Positions 36,527-44,200 of a stretch of DNA of 64,000 nt are shown piece by piece (the stretch's first letter is position 1; every line of letters starts with the position of its first letter). The notes beneath the pieces are model-generated. The model searched no databases. It saw only the letters and a list, made by a program, of their open reading frames with translations, and was not told the DNA's origin. This DNA comes from a virus: positions 1 to 64,000 of IMG/VR virus record IMGVR_UViG_3300026097_001139, one strand, 5' to 3'. The translations under genes were made by a program, and so were the position numbers.

Positions 36527-37393
36527 TTACCCCAATGGTTTTGGTGGGTTGAATACACCATTACTTAGACTAGCAACTATAACATCGTTCACTACAAAAT
36601 GTCTACCGGTCCATTCTATAACAAATTCCTTTTTGTATTCTTCTAATTGGGTGTGGTGTTCCATTAATTGAATACCAGTAATTGAACTATAACTGACTGT
36701 AATTTTATTATATAAGGATAAATTAAATATTTCAGACAATGTGACACTGTTCATTGAACATACAGTATTATCTTTGTGATTGTCAATGCCAAAGTAACTT
36801 AACCAATGATTAAATTTTGTAGGAAATAACAAAGTACAAGGTATATTGTTTGGTAAAAAAAGAGTAGAAATAAGCCTATAGTTACCTGGATGAATCATCA
36901 AGAAATTTTTCTTTTTTGCTCCTAAACTAAAAGGAGTTCTAAAAAAATCTGGAGGATTTGTGTAGAATTGATATAATTTTACCAGGTTATATACAGTATC
37001 TTTGTCAGTGTTATCGTGCTTAGGTGTATAGTCAACTGGAAACCGGAATACTCTTGGTGATTGGTCAGTTTTTAAAAGAGATTGCATGGTATTTGAAAAT
37101 TTATGCAGTAGAGGTAGTCGGCTTACCTGGTTGTAAAAATTTTTAAATTTTCCAGTGTCGGTTTGAACTACAAAGCTATCTTTTCCTGCAAAATGGCATA
37201 CCTGCTTCATGTATTCAACAACTTCTTGAGTGTACCCTGGTGCTTTTTCATGCATTATAGTATGCAACGGATTGGGCTGTCGTAAAAGATTACTTCCTAC
37301 ATATGTGTCGATTTGATCTGGACATTTCCACGAAAAAGTGTAATTCTTGTTGCTACTACCTTGTAGTTGGTTACTTTTCCTGAATGTGTTCAT
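36527..37393 (-). CDS. HPG-motif hypothetical protein, copy 1
   Basis: A 288-residue protein. Conserved with the next gene are PPDFFRTPFS, IHPGNYRLIST, IPCTLLFPTKF, and a C-terminal EFVIEWTGRHFVVNDVIVASLSNG with an alternating beta pattern. The end of both proteins looks like a small all-beta domain. I do not recognise the family; the IHPGNYR motif may mark an active or binding site. It lies six bases downstream of its paralogue. Confidence 0.7.
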   Translation of the reverse strand: MNTFRKSNQLQGSSNKNYTFSWKCPDQIDTYVGSNLLRQPNPLHTIMHEKAPGYTQEVVEYMKQVCHFAGKDSFVVQTDTGKFKNFYNQVSRLPLLHKFSNTMQSLLKTDQSPRVFRFPVDYTPKHDNTDKDTVYNLVKLYQFYTNPPDFFRTPFSLGAKKKNFLMIHPGNYRLISTLFLPNNIPCTLLFPTKFNHWLSYFGIDNHKDNTVCSMNSVTLSEIFNLSLYNKITVSYSSITGIQLMEHHTQLEEYKKEFVIEWTGRHFVVNDVIVASLSNGVFNPPKPLG

Positions 37394-37399
37394 ATTTTT

Positions 37400-38215
37400 T
37401 TATCTTGCCGGCTCCAACGGAACAAAAATGCCATTTTTCAGTGTTGCAACTATAATATCATTCACTATAAATTGAGTCCCTGTCCACTCAATTTTATATT
37501 CTTTTTTGTATTCAGGGAGGATAGGATGATGTTCAACAATCTGAATACCAGTGATATGGCTATACCTTATATCGGCCTGCGGCTGAATAGTATCAAGATT
37601 GATTGCTTTTTCTAGAAGTTTGTATGGTGCTTGTAATATAGTCATTGTACGTTCGAAAGAAAAAGGCAGAATACTGTGCAAAACAACGTCGTTGGTTTTA
37701 AAAAAAAGAGTACAAGGAATAGGATCTTGCAAAAACATTGTTGACATAAGCCTATAATTCCCTGGATGAATAAAAATTTTGTGACCTGAAACACTATTAC
37801 CCCCGATGCTAAAAGGAGTTCTAAAAAAATCAGGAGGGTTAACAATAAACTCGTAAAGTTTTGTTAGATTATACAAGTTAGATTTAGTTGCTTGTCCAGA
37901 CGGAATAAAATTGGGCTCGTAGCGGTATACTCTAGATTTTTCTGTCGGTGCTAATTTTTTTAGTGAATAATGGAAGCGGCGTGCAACTGAATTTGATGTG
38001 CTATCGAAAAACTGCTTTAGTGAATGTGTGTCGGTGCACACAATATAACTATCCGTATTTGCAAATCTACAGCATGCTTTAAGGTAATTTGGAATAAGGG
38101 TTTTTTTATCAGTGCCGAAAGATCGTCGAATAGTTAAATCTTCAGTGTCAACTGTGCTACCATTTGGTAGATACAATCTATCCGGGGTTAAAAATTTTAA
38201 TTTTAAATCCGTCAT
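37400..38215 (-). CDS. HPG-motif hypothetical protein, copy 2
   Basis: A 271-residue paralogue of the preceding entry with PPDFFRTPFSIGG, IHPGNYRLMST, IPCTLFF and YKIEWTGTQFIVNDIIVATL. The N-terminal thirds diverge strongly, so the duplication is old. ATGA coupling links it to the radical SAM gene upstream (overlap at 38212-38215), which suggests a shared pathway. The function is unknown. Confidence 0.7.
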   Translation of the reverse strand: MTDLKLKFLTPDRLYLPNGSTVDTEDLTIRRSFGTDKKTLIPNYLKACCRFANTDSYIVCTDTHSLKQFFDSTSNSVARRFHYSLKKLAPTEKSRVYRYEPNFIPSGQATKSNLYNLTKLYEFIVNPPDFFRTPFSIGGNSVSGHKIFIHPGNYRLMSTMFLQDPIPCTLFFKTNDVVLHSILPFSFERTMTILQAPYKLLEKAINLDTIQPQADIRYSHITGIQIVEHHPILPEYKKEYKIEWTGTQFIVNDIIVATLKNGIFVPLEPAR

Positions 38216-39177
38216 TGGTACTCACTGAGTTTAAATCCTGTGCCTAGCATGTAGTTGACACTGGCAGTAGGATCATTACTCCACACCAGCACTTCTGGAT
38301 CGTCGTAGAGAAAATCACAGTTTTTACAGTATTCAATGTCGTCAAATCTGCCTTCTCTGTGCGCAGATCTCAACTGTTCATATTCATCGCCCCAGTAGAT
38401 ATCTTCGAAACTTTGATCTTCGAAGTGACCCAGCACACTGAGTGCTTCGTTAGGCGGGCCCATGGTTTGACAGCATGGAGTAACTGCACCTTGTTTGCCG
38501 TCTAATCCCCCTGCTCTCACTGTGAGTTCAGGAGCAAAAGGTCTGCCGCAGGTTTTTCTTTTCTCAGGGTTGCGTAAGTACAGTGGCTGATAGTTGCCAC
38601 TCCAGTTGTGCATTTTCCAGATATATCCTATGCAGCCCACTGAGTCTATGAATGCAGTTTTATACTGCTCTATTTCGTAGTCTATTTGACTGTTGTCCAG
38701 TATAAGATGATAACTGCTGAGTTCACAGGCACTGCGGTGACGTTGTATACACTGTTTGGTTTCTATGGCATTGTCACGTATTTCGTAAAAACGATCTTGA
38801 CTCATCCACTGCTTGTACAGAGCAGGAGTGTATCCTATACAGCTAAAGCGAATAAAATCGATGCCAGCGACGACTACGTCATTGAGAAAATCACCTGTTA
38901 AATTTGTACCGTTGCAGTACATGAAACTCTTTAGACCGCGGCGTGTGCAAGCCTCGATGTATTCAGGCAAGTCTTTGGCAAGAGTAGGCTCACCAGATCC
39001 CTCCAGGTTAATGATCGGAGTGCCGTATTTTGCTACAACCTGATCCAGCACAGACTCAAATAAATCAAGTGGCATTTTGCGAGTAAAATTTTGCCCGCGA
39101 CCTGTGCTTTGTGGACACATATCACAGGAATAGTTACACCCGCCAAATACTTCAAGGACAACTCGTTCTAGCTTCAT
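38212..39177 (-). CDS. Radical SAM/SPASM-type protein
   Basis: A 321-residue protein. C14-x3-C18-x2-C21 (FGGCNYSCDMCPQS) is the radical SAM motif; NLEGSGEPTLA carries the GxGEP-type SAM site. VTPCCQTMGP and YCKNCDFLY in the C-terminal third are SPASM-like cysteines. It is not of the N-terminal Cys/His type. There is no ribosome-binding site, and TATAAATA sits 6 bp before the ATG, so the message could be nearly leaderless. It is coupled to the HPG pair downstream. Confidence 0.88.
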   Translation of the reverse strand: MKLERVVLEVFGGCNYSCDMCPQSTGRGQNFTRKMPLDLFESVLDQVVAKYGTPIINLEGSGEPTLAKDLPEYIEACTRRGLKSFMYCNGTNLTGDFLNDVVVAGIDFIRFSCIGYTPALYKQWMSQDRFYEIRDNAIETKQCIQRHRSACELSSYHLILDNSQIDYEIEQYKTAFIDSVGCIGYIWKMHNWSGNYQPLYLRNPEKRKTCGRPFAPELTVRAGGLDGKQGAVTPCCQTMGPPNEALSVLGHFEDQSFEDIYWGDEYEQLRSAHREGRFDDIEYCKNCDFLYDDPEVLVWSNDPTASVNYMLGTGFKLSEYQ

Positions 39178-39183
39178 GGAAAG

Positions 39184-39191
39184 TATTTATA
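39184..39191 (-). promoter_or_regulatory. Exact T4 late-promoter box TATAAATA
   Basis: TATAAATA on the minus strand matches the T4 late promoter consensus exactly and lies in an intergenic gap before the radical SAM gene. It is only 6 bp from the ATG, which would leave a leader of a few bases. That spacing makes it uncertain. Confidence 0.4.
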
Positions 39192-39210
39192 CGGTGTCAA
39201 TTGTGCTCCG

Positions 39211-39489
39211 CTAGCATTCTACTTCGGCACCGTAGCCGTCTTCTGTGCTGTACAGTCTCACAATTGGCTTGCCATCAATCTTCATTCCTACGGAAACATA
39301 TGGCCCGCCACTGGGATCAAACATACCAAGGTCGTCCATGTTGAGGCTGTCCTGTCCCTCTTTGCCGCCTAGACGACTGTACTTTAAACTGTCGCCGGTC
39401 ATGCGAAACTGATACCGGTTTTCCGCAAGTACAACCCAGGTATATTCATCGCCGTATCTATTAGAATAAACTTTGCCTGCTTCAAACAT
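39211..39489 (-). CDS. Hypothetical protein
   Basis: A 92-residue protein with a beta-rich pattern (YTWVVLAENRYQFRM, then VSVGMKIDGKPIVRLY) and a KVYSNRYGDEYTW opening. It overlaps the stop of the next upstream gene by one base. No family is recognised. Confidence 0.65.
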   Translation of the reverse strand: MFEAGKVYSNRYGDEYTWVVLAENRYQFRMTGDSLKYSRLGGKEGQDSLNMDDLGMFDPSGGPYVSVGMKIDGKPIVRLYSTEDGYGAEVEC

Positions 39490-39806
39490 TACAACTCCAC
39501 TATCTCTACACTGTCACCGAACCGTTCTTTCAGTTGATTCCAAACACCAGCATTGCTCATACGTAATCCTTGAGATTCTTTCAACAAACGGTATGTGCTA
39601 CCACTTTCTGTGGTTGCAGTAATCCATTCACTGTCAATGTCGATTTCTAAAATTTTAATAGGACTGCTCAAACGCCAACTATCACCGTCAAGATATCCAC
39701 CACTCCAACCTGACAGAATCTTTTGAAACTGTTTGCCACCGTGGTTGACTTCGATAATCACCCAAGAGTTTGGAGCAATATCCTGTTCTGGTTCAAGGTT
39801 CATCAT
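39489..39806 (-). CDS. Hypothetical protein
   Basis: About 105 residues starting at ATG 39806, with AAGGA upstream; in-frame ATG 39803 and ATG 39830 are alternatives. It contains NSWVIIEVNHGGKQFQKIL and a Trp/Ser-rich middle, with beta character. It overlaps the 3' end of a broken frame upstream. Confidence 0.65.
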   Translation of the reverse strand: MMNLEPEQDIAPNSWVIIEVNHGGKQFQKILSGWSGGYLDGDSWRLSSPIKILEIDIDSEWITATTESGSTYRLLKESQGLRMSNAGVWNQLKERFGDSVEIVEL

Positions 39807-39994
39807 CTTTCCGGTATTCCTTATCCACATCTTCTATAAAACGTTTAACATACCCCATTGCCTCATCTGCGAGTTCAGGAGATACATCGTAAGTTTCTAT
39901 TATAGTCTCTAAATTTGTTTCAAACTGTTCTATAAGTTATTCTATTGTCAGCAAAGTCTAAGCACCAGCGGAATATTTTACGAATCTTTATCAT
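39793..39994 (-). pseudogene. Small frameshifted gene
   Basis: From ATG 39994 the frame reads MIKIRKIFRWCLDFADNRIT and then stops at 39920. In another frame reading continues IEQFETNLETIIETYDVS.. to TGA 39793, an acidic helical sequence with ordinary coding character. Removing seven bases (ACTTATA) at the junction would join the two as DNR-IEQ. It is a broken gene, a programmed shift, or a sequence error. The ATG overlaps the stop of the upstream gene. Confidence 0.5.
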
Positions 39995-40206
39995 ACTTGA
40001 TCCATTGTGCGTTCGTGTTCTTCTTCATAGTAGATAGGATCCATTTCTAAACTGGCAGAATAGTCGAATATATTATAACCTTGAAGAGCGTACCAAGTGG
40101 CTCGCTTAGGTGTCATAATTAGCAATTTGTCTCGCACACTTCCAGCACTTGCCACACGAGAGTGCGGTTCAAATCTTTCAATGCTGTAGAGCCTATGTTC
40201 AATCAC
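39991..40206 (-). CDS. Small hypothetical protein
   Basis: A 71-residue protein, MIEHRLYSIERFEPH.., acidic at the C-terminus. Its ATG overlaps the stop of the UDP-sugar dehydrogenase gene by four bases and its stop overlaps the next ATG. No family is recognised. Confidence 0.65.
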   Translation of the reverse strand: MIEHRLYSIERFEPHSRVASAGSVRDKLLIMTPKRATWYALQGYNIFDYSASLEMDPIYYEEEHERTMDQV

Positions 40207-40967
40207 AGTTCGGGTCCTTGCTTGCGAATCTGTTTATTATATGCTATTGCTTCTTCAATCAGCGTGAACGGCACATTTCTATCTCTACAGAGTTTTACCA
40301 TTGCGGCGGTATCTTTAGGAAAACAATGTCCTCCCCAACCTCGTTGTTCTGTGACATATGAATGATCAGAATTAATTCTACTATCTCTACAAACGCTTTC
40401 TCGAACATTTGAAAAATCAGCACCAACAGTTTCACACAAGTCATACAGTTGATTGAAAAAACTTACCTTCGTTGCTAGATAACTGTTTTCAGCATATTTT
40501 ACAATGCTTGCTTCGATGTCTGATATTAAGTAACATTCGATATTTGGGAAGGCGATGTTCCATACCCTTTTCCAGAAGTCTTGATCTCCGCCACCTAGGA
40601 TTACAAAATCTTGATTTTTAAAATCTTCATCTGCTGTATTTTGTCTTAAAAATTCAGGGGAGTATGTTATAGCATGTTCTGGGAATTGTTTCTGGATCGA
40701 AATCACTCCATCTATGTCAACGGCACTTTTTATTACAACAGGGATCTCCGGTGAAACAGTTTCTAGGACACTCACAATCCTGGAATAATCACAACTTCCG
40801 TCGGAACTCTCAGGGGTATTTACACAAATCACTACACCTATTACATCTGTATAATTAGCAACCGTTTCTGGACCTAGTTTAGGATCTACAACAACAATTT
40901 CCATGTGTTGTTTAAACTTATTTGCTACTGCGTGTCCGACAGATCCGTACCCAGCAATTGCTATCAT
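40203..40967 (-). CDS. UDP-glucose/GDP-mannose dehydrogenase family, short form
   Basis: A 254-residue protein. GYGSVG at 6-11 is the NAD-binding loop, YSPEFLRQ and VKYAENSYLATKVSFFNQ are typical, and GGHCFPKD near residue 212 carries the catalytic Cys. Family enzymes oxidise UDP-glucose to UDP-glucuronate or GDP-mannose to its uronate. Full-length members are about 390-450 residues with a C-terminal UDP-binding domain that is missing here, so it may be a partial enzyme, act with another protein, or use a different substrate. A sugar-acid supply for the decoration genes is inferred. Confidence 0.85.
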   Translation of the reverse strand: MIAIAGYGSVGHAVANKFKQHMEIVVVDPKLGPETVANYTDVIGVVICVNTPESSDGSCDYSRIVSVLETVSPEIPVVIKSAVDIDGVISIQKQFPEHAITYSPEFLRQNTADEDFKNQDFVILGGGDQDFWKRVWNIAFPNIECYLISDIEASIVKYAENSYLATKVSFFNQLYDLCETVGADFSNVRESVCRDSRINSDHSYVTEQRGWGGHCFPKDTAAMVKLCRDRNVPFTLIEEAIAYNKQIRKQGPEL

Positions 40968-40968
40968 C

Positions 40969-41442
40969 TTATTTCCTTGTGCAATCCATTTTGTGGATAT
41001 GTTCTTTGTTTTCTCTCAAATCAGTTACCAATCCGCACTCATAACACTTAAACCAAACATCATCTGCCCAACGAATCTTTCTACCACTGTGTTGTTCATA
41101 CTTTGCGATGATGTCGTCGAACTCCCACAGTTCTTCTGTTTCAAAGTCATCTAACCAATCACCAAAGTGATTCCAATCTTCCGTTCGCATAGGTGCAACA
41201 TCGTATTCGTGCCAACCGTTCCAATAATCATCGCCTGGAACATTCCGAATGTCGATACGACCTGTTGAATAATCTTCGGTGACTTCTTGTCGTTCAAAAG
41301 TGTCACCAACTTTATACCTACCCTTCTCGACAAGCACACTGCCCTCTTGAACGACATGTGTCACTGTTTTGGTAAGTCCACGCTCCTCATACCACTGCAT
41401 ATTAGCAACTCCCATCCAGTTAGTTGAATAACTTATAGCCAT
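40969..41442 (-). CDS. Hypothetical protein with C-terminal zinc-ribbon-like site
   Basis: A protein of about 157 residues. ATG 41442 overlaps the upstream stop with AAGG in front; ATG 41400 with GGGAG at 8 bp is an equally good alternative. The C-terminus FKCYECGLVTDL..HIHKMDC could bind zinc (C-x2-C, H-x-H, C). The middle is Asp/Trp-rich. No family is recognised. Confidence 0.65.
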   Translation of the reverse strand: MAISYSTNWMGVANMQWYEERGLTKTVTHVVQEGSVLVEKGRYKVGDTFERQEVTEDYSTGRIDIRNVPGDDYWNGWHEYDVAPMRTEDWNHFGDWLDDFETEELWEFDDIIAKYEQHSGRKIRWADDVWFKCYECGLVTDLRENKEHIHKMDCTRK

Positions 41443-41708
41443 CACTCACCTTTCCAGTTGATCAACACCTGTAAACATTCCCATTCACCGTAAGTGAGAC
41501 TAAACCGTTCAGTGCTGTTTTTGCGGTCAATCACAATGTCGCATCCTTCGCCATTGCTCCACTCAGTGACTTCCATGTAGTCATTCTCGCCAGCATGGAA
41601 ACAGTAGGGTTTGAGTTGAGAGAATACTGCTCGTCTTTGTGATACTTCAATGCTCACGCCTTCTCTCCACAAAAATCTTAAGTGTACCACCATCGTCCTG
41701 AAAATCAT
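41442..41708 (-). CDS. Small hypothetical protein
   Basis: 88 residues if ATG 41708 is used. The region overlaps the upstream gene, and ATG 41693 or a GTG at the upstream stop are also possible. The C-terminal part SFSL-like ERFSLTYGEWECLQVLINW is helix/strand-like. No function is known. Confidence 0.5.
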   Translation of the reverse strand: MIFRTMVVHLRFLWREGVSIEVSQRRAVFSQLKPYCFHAGENDYMEVTEWSNGEGCDIVIDRKNSTERFSLTYGEWECLQVLINWKGE

Positions 41709-41838
41709 AGCGCAAGCTCTCGCCTGATCGAAAGTGGCGTGTATAACTGCGACCGTCTTCGTCGATTACTTCCAGTCGGTTAACCTTTGCTAATTTCTCT
41801 GTGGCAAGTTCTAACGCCATTTCATGTAGGTCCATCAT
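41647..41838 (-). CDS. Small hypothetical protein
   Basis: A 63-residue protein: an acidic amphipathic helix (LHEMALELATEKLAKVNRLE) followed by a beta-rich half. It overlaps the next upstream gene by four bases. Confidence 0.6.
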   Translation of the reverse strand: MMDLHEMALELATEKLAKVNRLEVIDEDGRSYTRHFRSGESLRYDFQDDGGTLKIFVERRREH

Positions 41839-42032
41839 TTGTCTCCAAATACATCAGGTGCAGATTCTGCCGCACGTTGCATATCATAGTCCAGGGGATA
41901 GTGCTTCAAACACCTGCGTGCCTGTTCTCTAACATACTTGGGCACACGCGGCGTTTTCTTTGGATCTAGCAAGTCTTTCAAAAACTGTTCTGTGTTAATT
42001 ACAGCATGTTTCCTTTCGACAGGCAGTGTCAT
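41835..42032 (-). CDS. Small hypothetical protein
   Basis: A 65-residue protein, basic in the middle (KKTPRVPKYVREQARRCLK). It follows clpP two bases later and overlaps the following ATG. No function is known. Confidence 0.6.
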   Translation of the reverse strand: MTLPVERKHAVINTEQFLKDLLDPKKTPRVPKYVREQARRCLKHYPLDYDMQRAAESAPDVFGDK

Positions 42033-42034
42033 AT

Positions 42035-42655
42035 CTAGGGTCTCTTCTCTACCACTTGATCTGCTAGTCCATATTCCACAGCTTCTTGAGCACTGAGAAA
42101 AGTATCAAACTTCATGTCTTCGTATAAGTCATCGTAGGTTTTACCTGCTGTGTTATGCACAGCATACAGTTCAGTTAACCTTTTGTTGATTCTCTTGCTT
42201 TCATCTAGATGTCGCTTTTGATCCTCAAACTCAAGCTCTTGTACGTGCACACTGCCTGACGTGCCGCGTGTACCAGAACTTACCCTGTGGATCATTGTGC
42301 GTGACTCGGGTAATACATAGCGTTTACCGGGCGCACCTGCCATTGCCAGGAACGATCCCATGCTGGCAGCCTGGCCCATTACATAGGTTGCTACATCAGG
42401 CTTGATAAACTGCATGGTATCATATATGCTTAATCCAGCAGTAACGCCGCCGCCTGGACTGTTGATAAACAAGCTGATTTCTTTTTCAGGATTTTCGCTT
42501 TCTAAAAATAACAACTGTGCTACCACAGTGTTCGCCATGTGATCTTCAACTACGCCGTTGAGCATCACAATGCGTTCTTTGAGCAGTCTACTGTAGATGT
42601 CATAAGCACGTTCGCCTTTGGCTGTGCTTTCTACTACCATTGGAATTAAAGACAT
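42035..42655 (-). CDS. clpP: ATP-dependent Clp protease proteolytic subunit
   Basis: A 206-residue protein with the start at 42655 because AGGAAA lies upstream and the [10 protein letters not shown] opening matches the family; longer in-frame ATGs would run through the tRNA. The triad is S98 in GQAASMGS, H123 in TMIHR, and an Asp in KFDTFLSA. It is nearly the size of cellular ClpP. It needs a Clp ATPase, which the host would supply unless one is encoded elsewhere. Phage ClpP may help prohead maturation or host-protein turnover. Two tRNA genes lie just upstream. Confidence 0.95.
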   Translation of the reverse strand: MSLIPMVVESTAKGERAYDIYSRLLKERIVMLNGVVEDHMANTVVAQLLFLESENPEKEISLFINSPGGGVTAGLSIYDTMQFIKPDVATYVMGQAASMGSFLAMAGAPGKRYVLPESRTMIHRVSSGTRGTSGSVHVQELEFEDQKRHLDESKRINKRLTELYAVHNTAGKTYDDLYEDMKFDTFLSAQEAVEYGLADQVVEKRP

Positions 42656-42670
42656 GTTTTTCCTTATAGT

Positions 42671-42745
42671 TGGAGCTACGGACAGGACTTGCACCTGCAT
42701 AAAACGGATTTGCAGTCCGTCGCCTAACTGTTCAGCCACCGTAGC
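42671..42745 (-). tRNA. tRNA-Cys (GCA)
   Basis: A cloverleaf can be drawn: acceptor GCTACGG/CCGTAGC, anticodon stem ACGGA/TCCGT with loop CTGCAAA, so anticodon GCA. The discriminator is T, typical of tRNA-Cys, and CCA is encoded. The T arm is weaker than usual. Confidence 0.93.
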
Positions 42746-42749
42746 ATGC

Positions 42750-42823
42750 TGGCACCGGATGACGGAATCGAACCGCCGCCAAGGGTTTTGGAGACCCCTG
42801 TCATACCATTAGACCAATCCGGC
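42750..42823 (-). tRNA. tRNA-Trp (CCA)
   Basis: Acceptor GCCGGAT/ATCCGGT, anticodon stem GGGGT/ACCCT with loop CTCCAAA, so anticodon CCA. The discriminator is G and CCA is encoded. It lies five bases from tRNA-Cys. Its first base overlaps the stop of the upstream gene. Confidence 0.93.
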
Positions 42824-43023
42824 TATTTTTGTTCAACTTTTTGCAATTGCTCAACCATGTTCAAAAACTGATCAAACATTTGGTTGGTTTTGTCCTTGCC
42901 TGCAGGAATACAAATTGCCTTAGCATCGTGCACTCGCACCTGCTCAAGTGCTTCCTGACAAACATCTTTGCTAGCATATGACATTTCCAGTCCTAACGCA
43001 ACCGATAAGAGCAAATAGGTCAT
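42823..43023 (-). CDS. Small protein with probable signal sequence
   Basis: A 66-residue protein. MTYLLLSVALGLEMSYA is a hydrophobic start that could be a signal peptide or anchor; Cys and charged residues follow (DVCQEALEQV, ICIPAGK). Its stop abuts tRNA-Trp and it overlaps the next gene by four bases. The function is unknown. Confidence 0.6.
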   Translation of the reverse strand: MTYLLLSVALGLEMSYASKDVCQEALEQVRVHDAKAICIPAGKDKTNQMFDQFLNMVEQLQKVEQK

Positions 43024-43259
43024 ACCACTGGCACCTCATGGTTGAATGCTTTGATGATGGCTTCTTGTTCAACCTGCTTTGCACGACTGTTAAAGGTGTC
43101 AATCAAACTGTCCATCATGAAGTCGCTGAGTGCGTCACTGCATCCCAGCAGTGCGCCTTGTAAATTTGCCGTGGCGTACAAATAAGCGTCGCCGCCATAG
43201 AGATTTTTCTGTGCAGCTATCATGCGTTCAATTGCCGCTGACAGTTGGTCTTTTTTCAT
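43020..43259 (-). CDS. Small hypothetical protein
   Basis: A 79-residue mostly helical protein (MKKDQLSAAIERMIAAQ, then DALSDFMMDSLIDTF). Both ends overlap neighbours by four bases, so it is part of a chain of small early-type genes. No family is recognised. Confidence 0.65.
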   Translation of the reverse strand: MKKDQLSAAIERMIAAQKNLYGGDAYLYATANLQGALLGCSDALSDFMMDSLIDTFNSRAKQVEQEAIIKAFNHEVPVV

Positions 43260-43459
43260 CGTGTTACCTCTTTGATTGAGTTTTGCAACTCTTTGTCAAT
43301 TACTTTTTTGAATTTTCTATATCGCTTGCCAAATGTCATGGGCTTGGAGAACACATCAATTTCTCCTGAGTCTCTTCGATAGGCAAACATTTTGTCACCT
43401 TTAACCAAGTAGGTGTGGCAACGCAGACCAACAGTTTGTTCCAGCAATGCTTCCATCAT
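43256..43459 (-). CDS. Small basic hypothetical protein
   Basis: A 67-residue Lys/Arg-rich protein (KPMTFGKRYRKFKKVIDK). Overlaps with neighbours are four bases at both ends. It might bind nucleic acid or a host protein. No function is known. Confidence 0.6.
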   Translation of the reverse strand: MMEALLEQTVGLRCHTYLVKGDKMFAYRRDSGEIDVFSKPMTFGKRYRKFKKVIDKELQNSIKEVTR

Positions 43460-43848
43460 GCCGCCTCCAAATCAAAGTATTCTTCATAGGGCAGAGGCTC
43501 AACATCATCTGGCAAGCCTTTTTTGCACTCTGCTTCCCAAGCCTCTGCGGCCTGCTCTTCCTCGAACTGAATACGCAGTTGAGCGCAGATGTTATCGTAG
43601 GTAGCCTCCATGTCCTCGATGCTCATCTCATCCCAGTCAAGGCGCAAGCGGCAACCGTAGAGGTCCTTGCTCGCATCGCTGATACCATTGATCAACTCGT
43701 TGCGACGGAAGTCCTCTACAGTGTAGATGCCCATGTCATACCAATGACTCATATCGTCTGTGTACTTAGACATCCACAGACTAGGCTCCTGTTCCATCAT
43801 CAGGTCAGCCTTAGCATTCAAACTCTCAATGTATTGTAACAAAGTCAT
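43456..43848 (-). CDS. Acidic hypothetical protein
   Basis: A 130-residue acidic protein, helical throughout (ESLNAKADLMMEQEP, then EEEQAAEAWEAECKKG). CAAGGAGAG precedes the ATG, a strong site. Its ATG overlaps the stop of the 51-residue gene upstream. No family is recognised. Confidence 0.7.
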   Translation of the reverse strand: MTLLQYIESLNAKADLMMEQEPSLWMSKYTDDMSHWYDMGIYTVEDFRRNELINGISDASKDLYGCRLRLDWDEMSIEDMEATYDNICAQLRIQFEEEQAAEAWEAECKKGLPDDVEPLPYEEYFDLEAA

Positions 43849-44000
43849 ACTAGCTCTCCTTGATATTCTTTGATTTCAATAACTCGGTTGATCCACTGTG
43901 GTAGCAACGAAAACCCTTGTTGATTTGCACTCACGCACAAGCTGAACTTGTCGTTGAAAAAAACAAAAGTTTTGACCATTTGTGGTTTGCGCTTTACCAT
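43845..44000 (-). CDS. Small protein, 51 residues
   Basis: ATG 44000 overlaps the preceding stop (ATGGTAA), and the frame ends at TGA 43845-43847 overlapping the next ATG. The product opens MVKRKPQMVKTFVFFNDKF and holds a basic N-terminus and an amphipathic helix. The overlaps are the main evidence that it is translated. Confidence 0.6.
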   Translation of the reverse strand: MVKRKPQMVKTFVFFNDKFSLCVSANQQGFSLLPQWINRVIEIKEYQGELV

Positions 44001-44107
44001 TTTGTAAACAATTCGCCTTTAACAGCAAGAGCAATTACCAGTCCAAGGACCGTGACTGCAAGACCAATTTCATCGGCATATGTAGTCTGGTAAACAAAAT
44101 TAGGCAT
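43994..44107 (-). CDS. Small single-pass membrane protein, 37 residues
   Basis: ATG 44107 is preceded by GGAG at 7 bp. The product has an acidic N-terminus, one hydrophobic segment (EIGLAVTVLGLVIALAV) and a short basic tail, consistent with a one-helix membrane protein. It is the first gene behind the promoter at 44139-44167. Confidence 0.65.
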   Translation of the reverse strand: MPNFVYQTTYADEIGLAVTVLGLVIALAVKGELFTKW

Positions 44108-44138
44108 TTGTGTACTCCATATCAAACCCTACATATAC

Positions 44139-44167
44139 ATAATACTAAAGCAGCGATGGTGTGTCAA
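44139..44167 (-). promoter_or_regulatory. Sigma-70 promoter for the small-gene operon
   Basis: TTGACA (44162-44167) and TATTAT (44139-44144) on the minus strand, 17 bp apart, in the gap before the 37-residue gene. Transcription would run through the small genes and possibly the tRNAs. Confidence 0.85.
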
Positions 44168-44200
44168 CCTTTTTATCAAAAAGAGTTAAATTTTTAGTAA

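Noticed and set aside
42656-42739. N-terminal extension of ClpP through the tRNA-Cys
   Set aside because: The extension translates tRNA sequence; the ATG at 42655 has a good ribosome-binding site and matches the family start.
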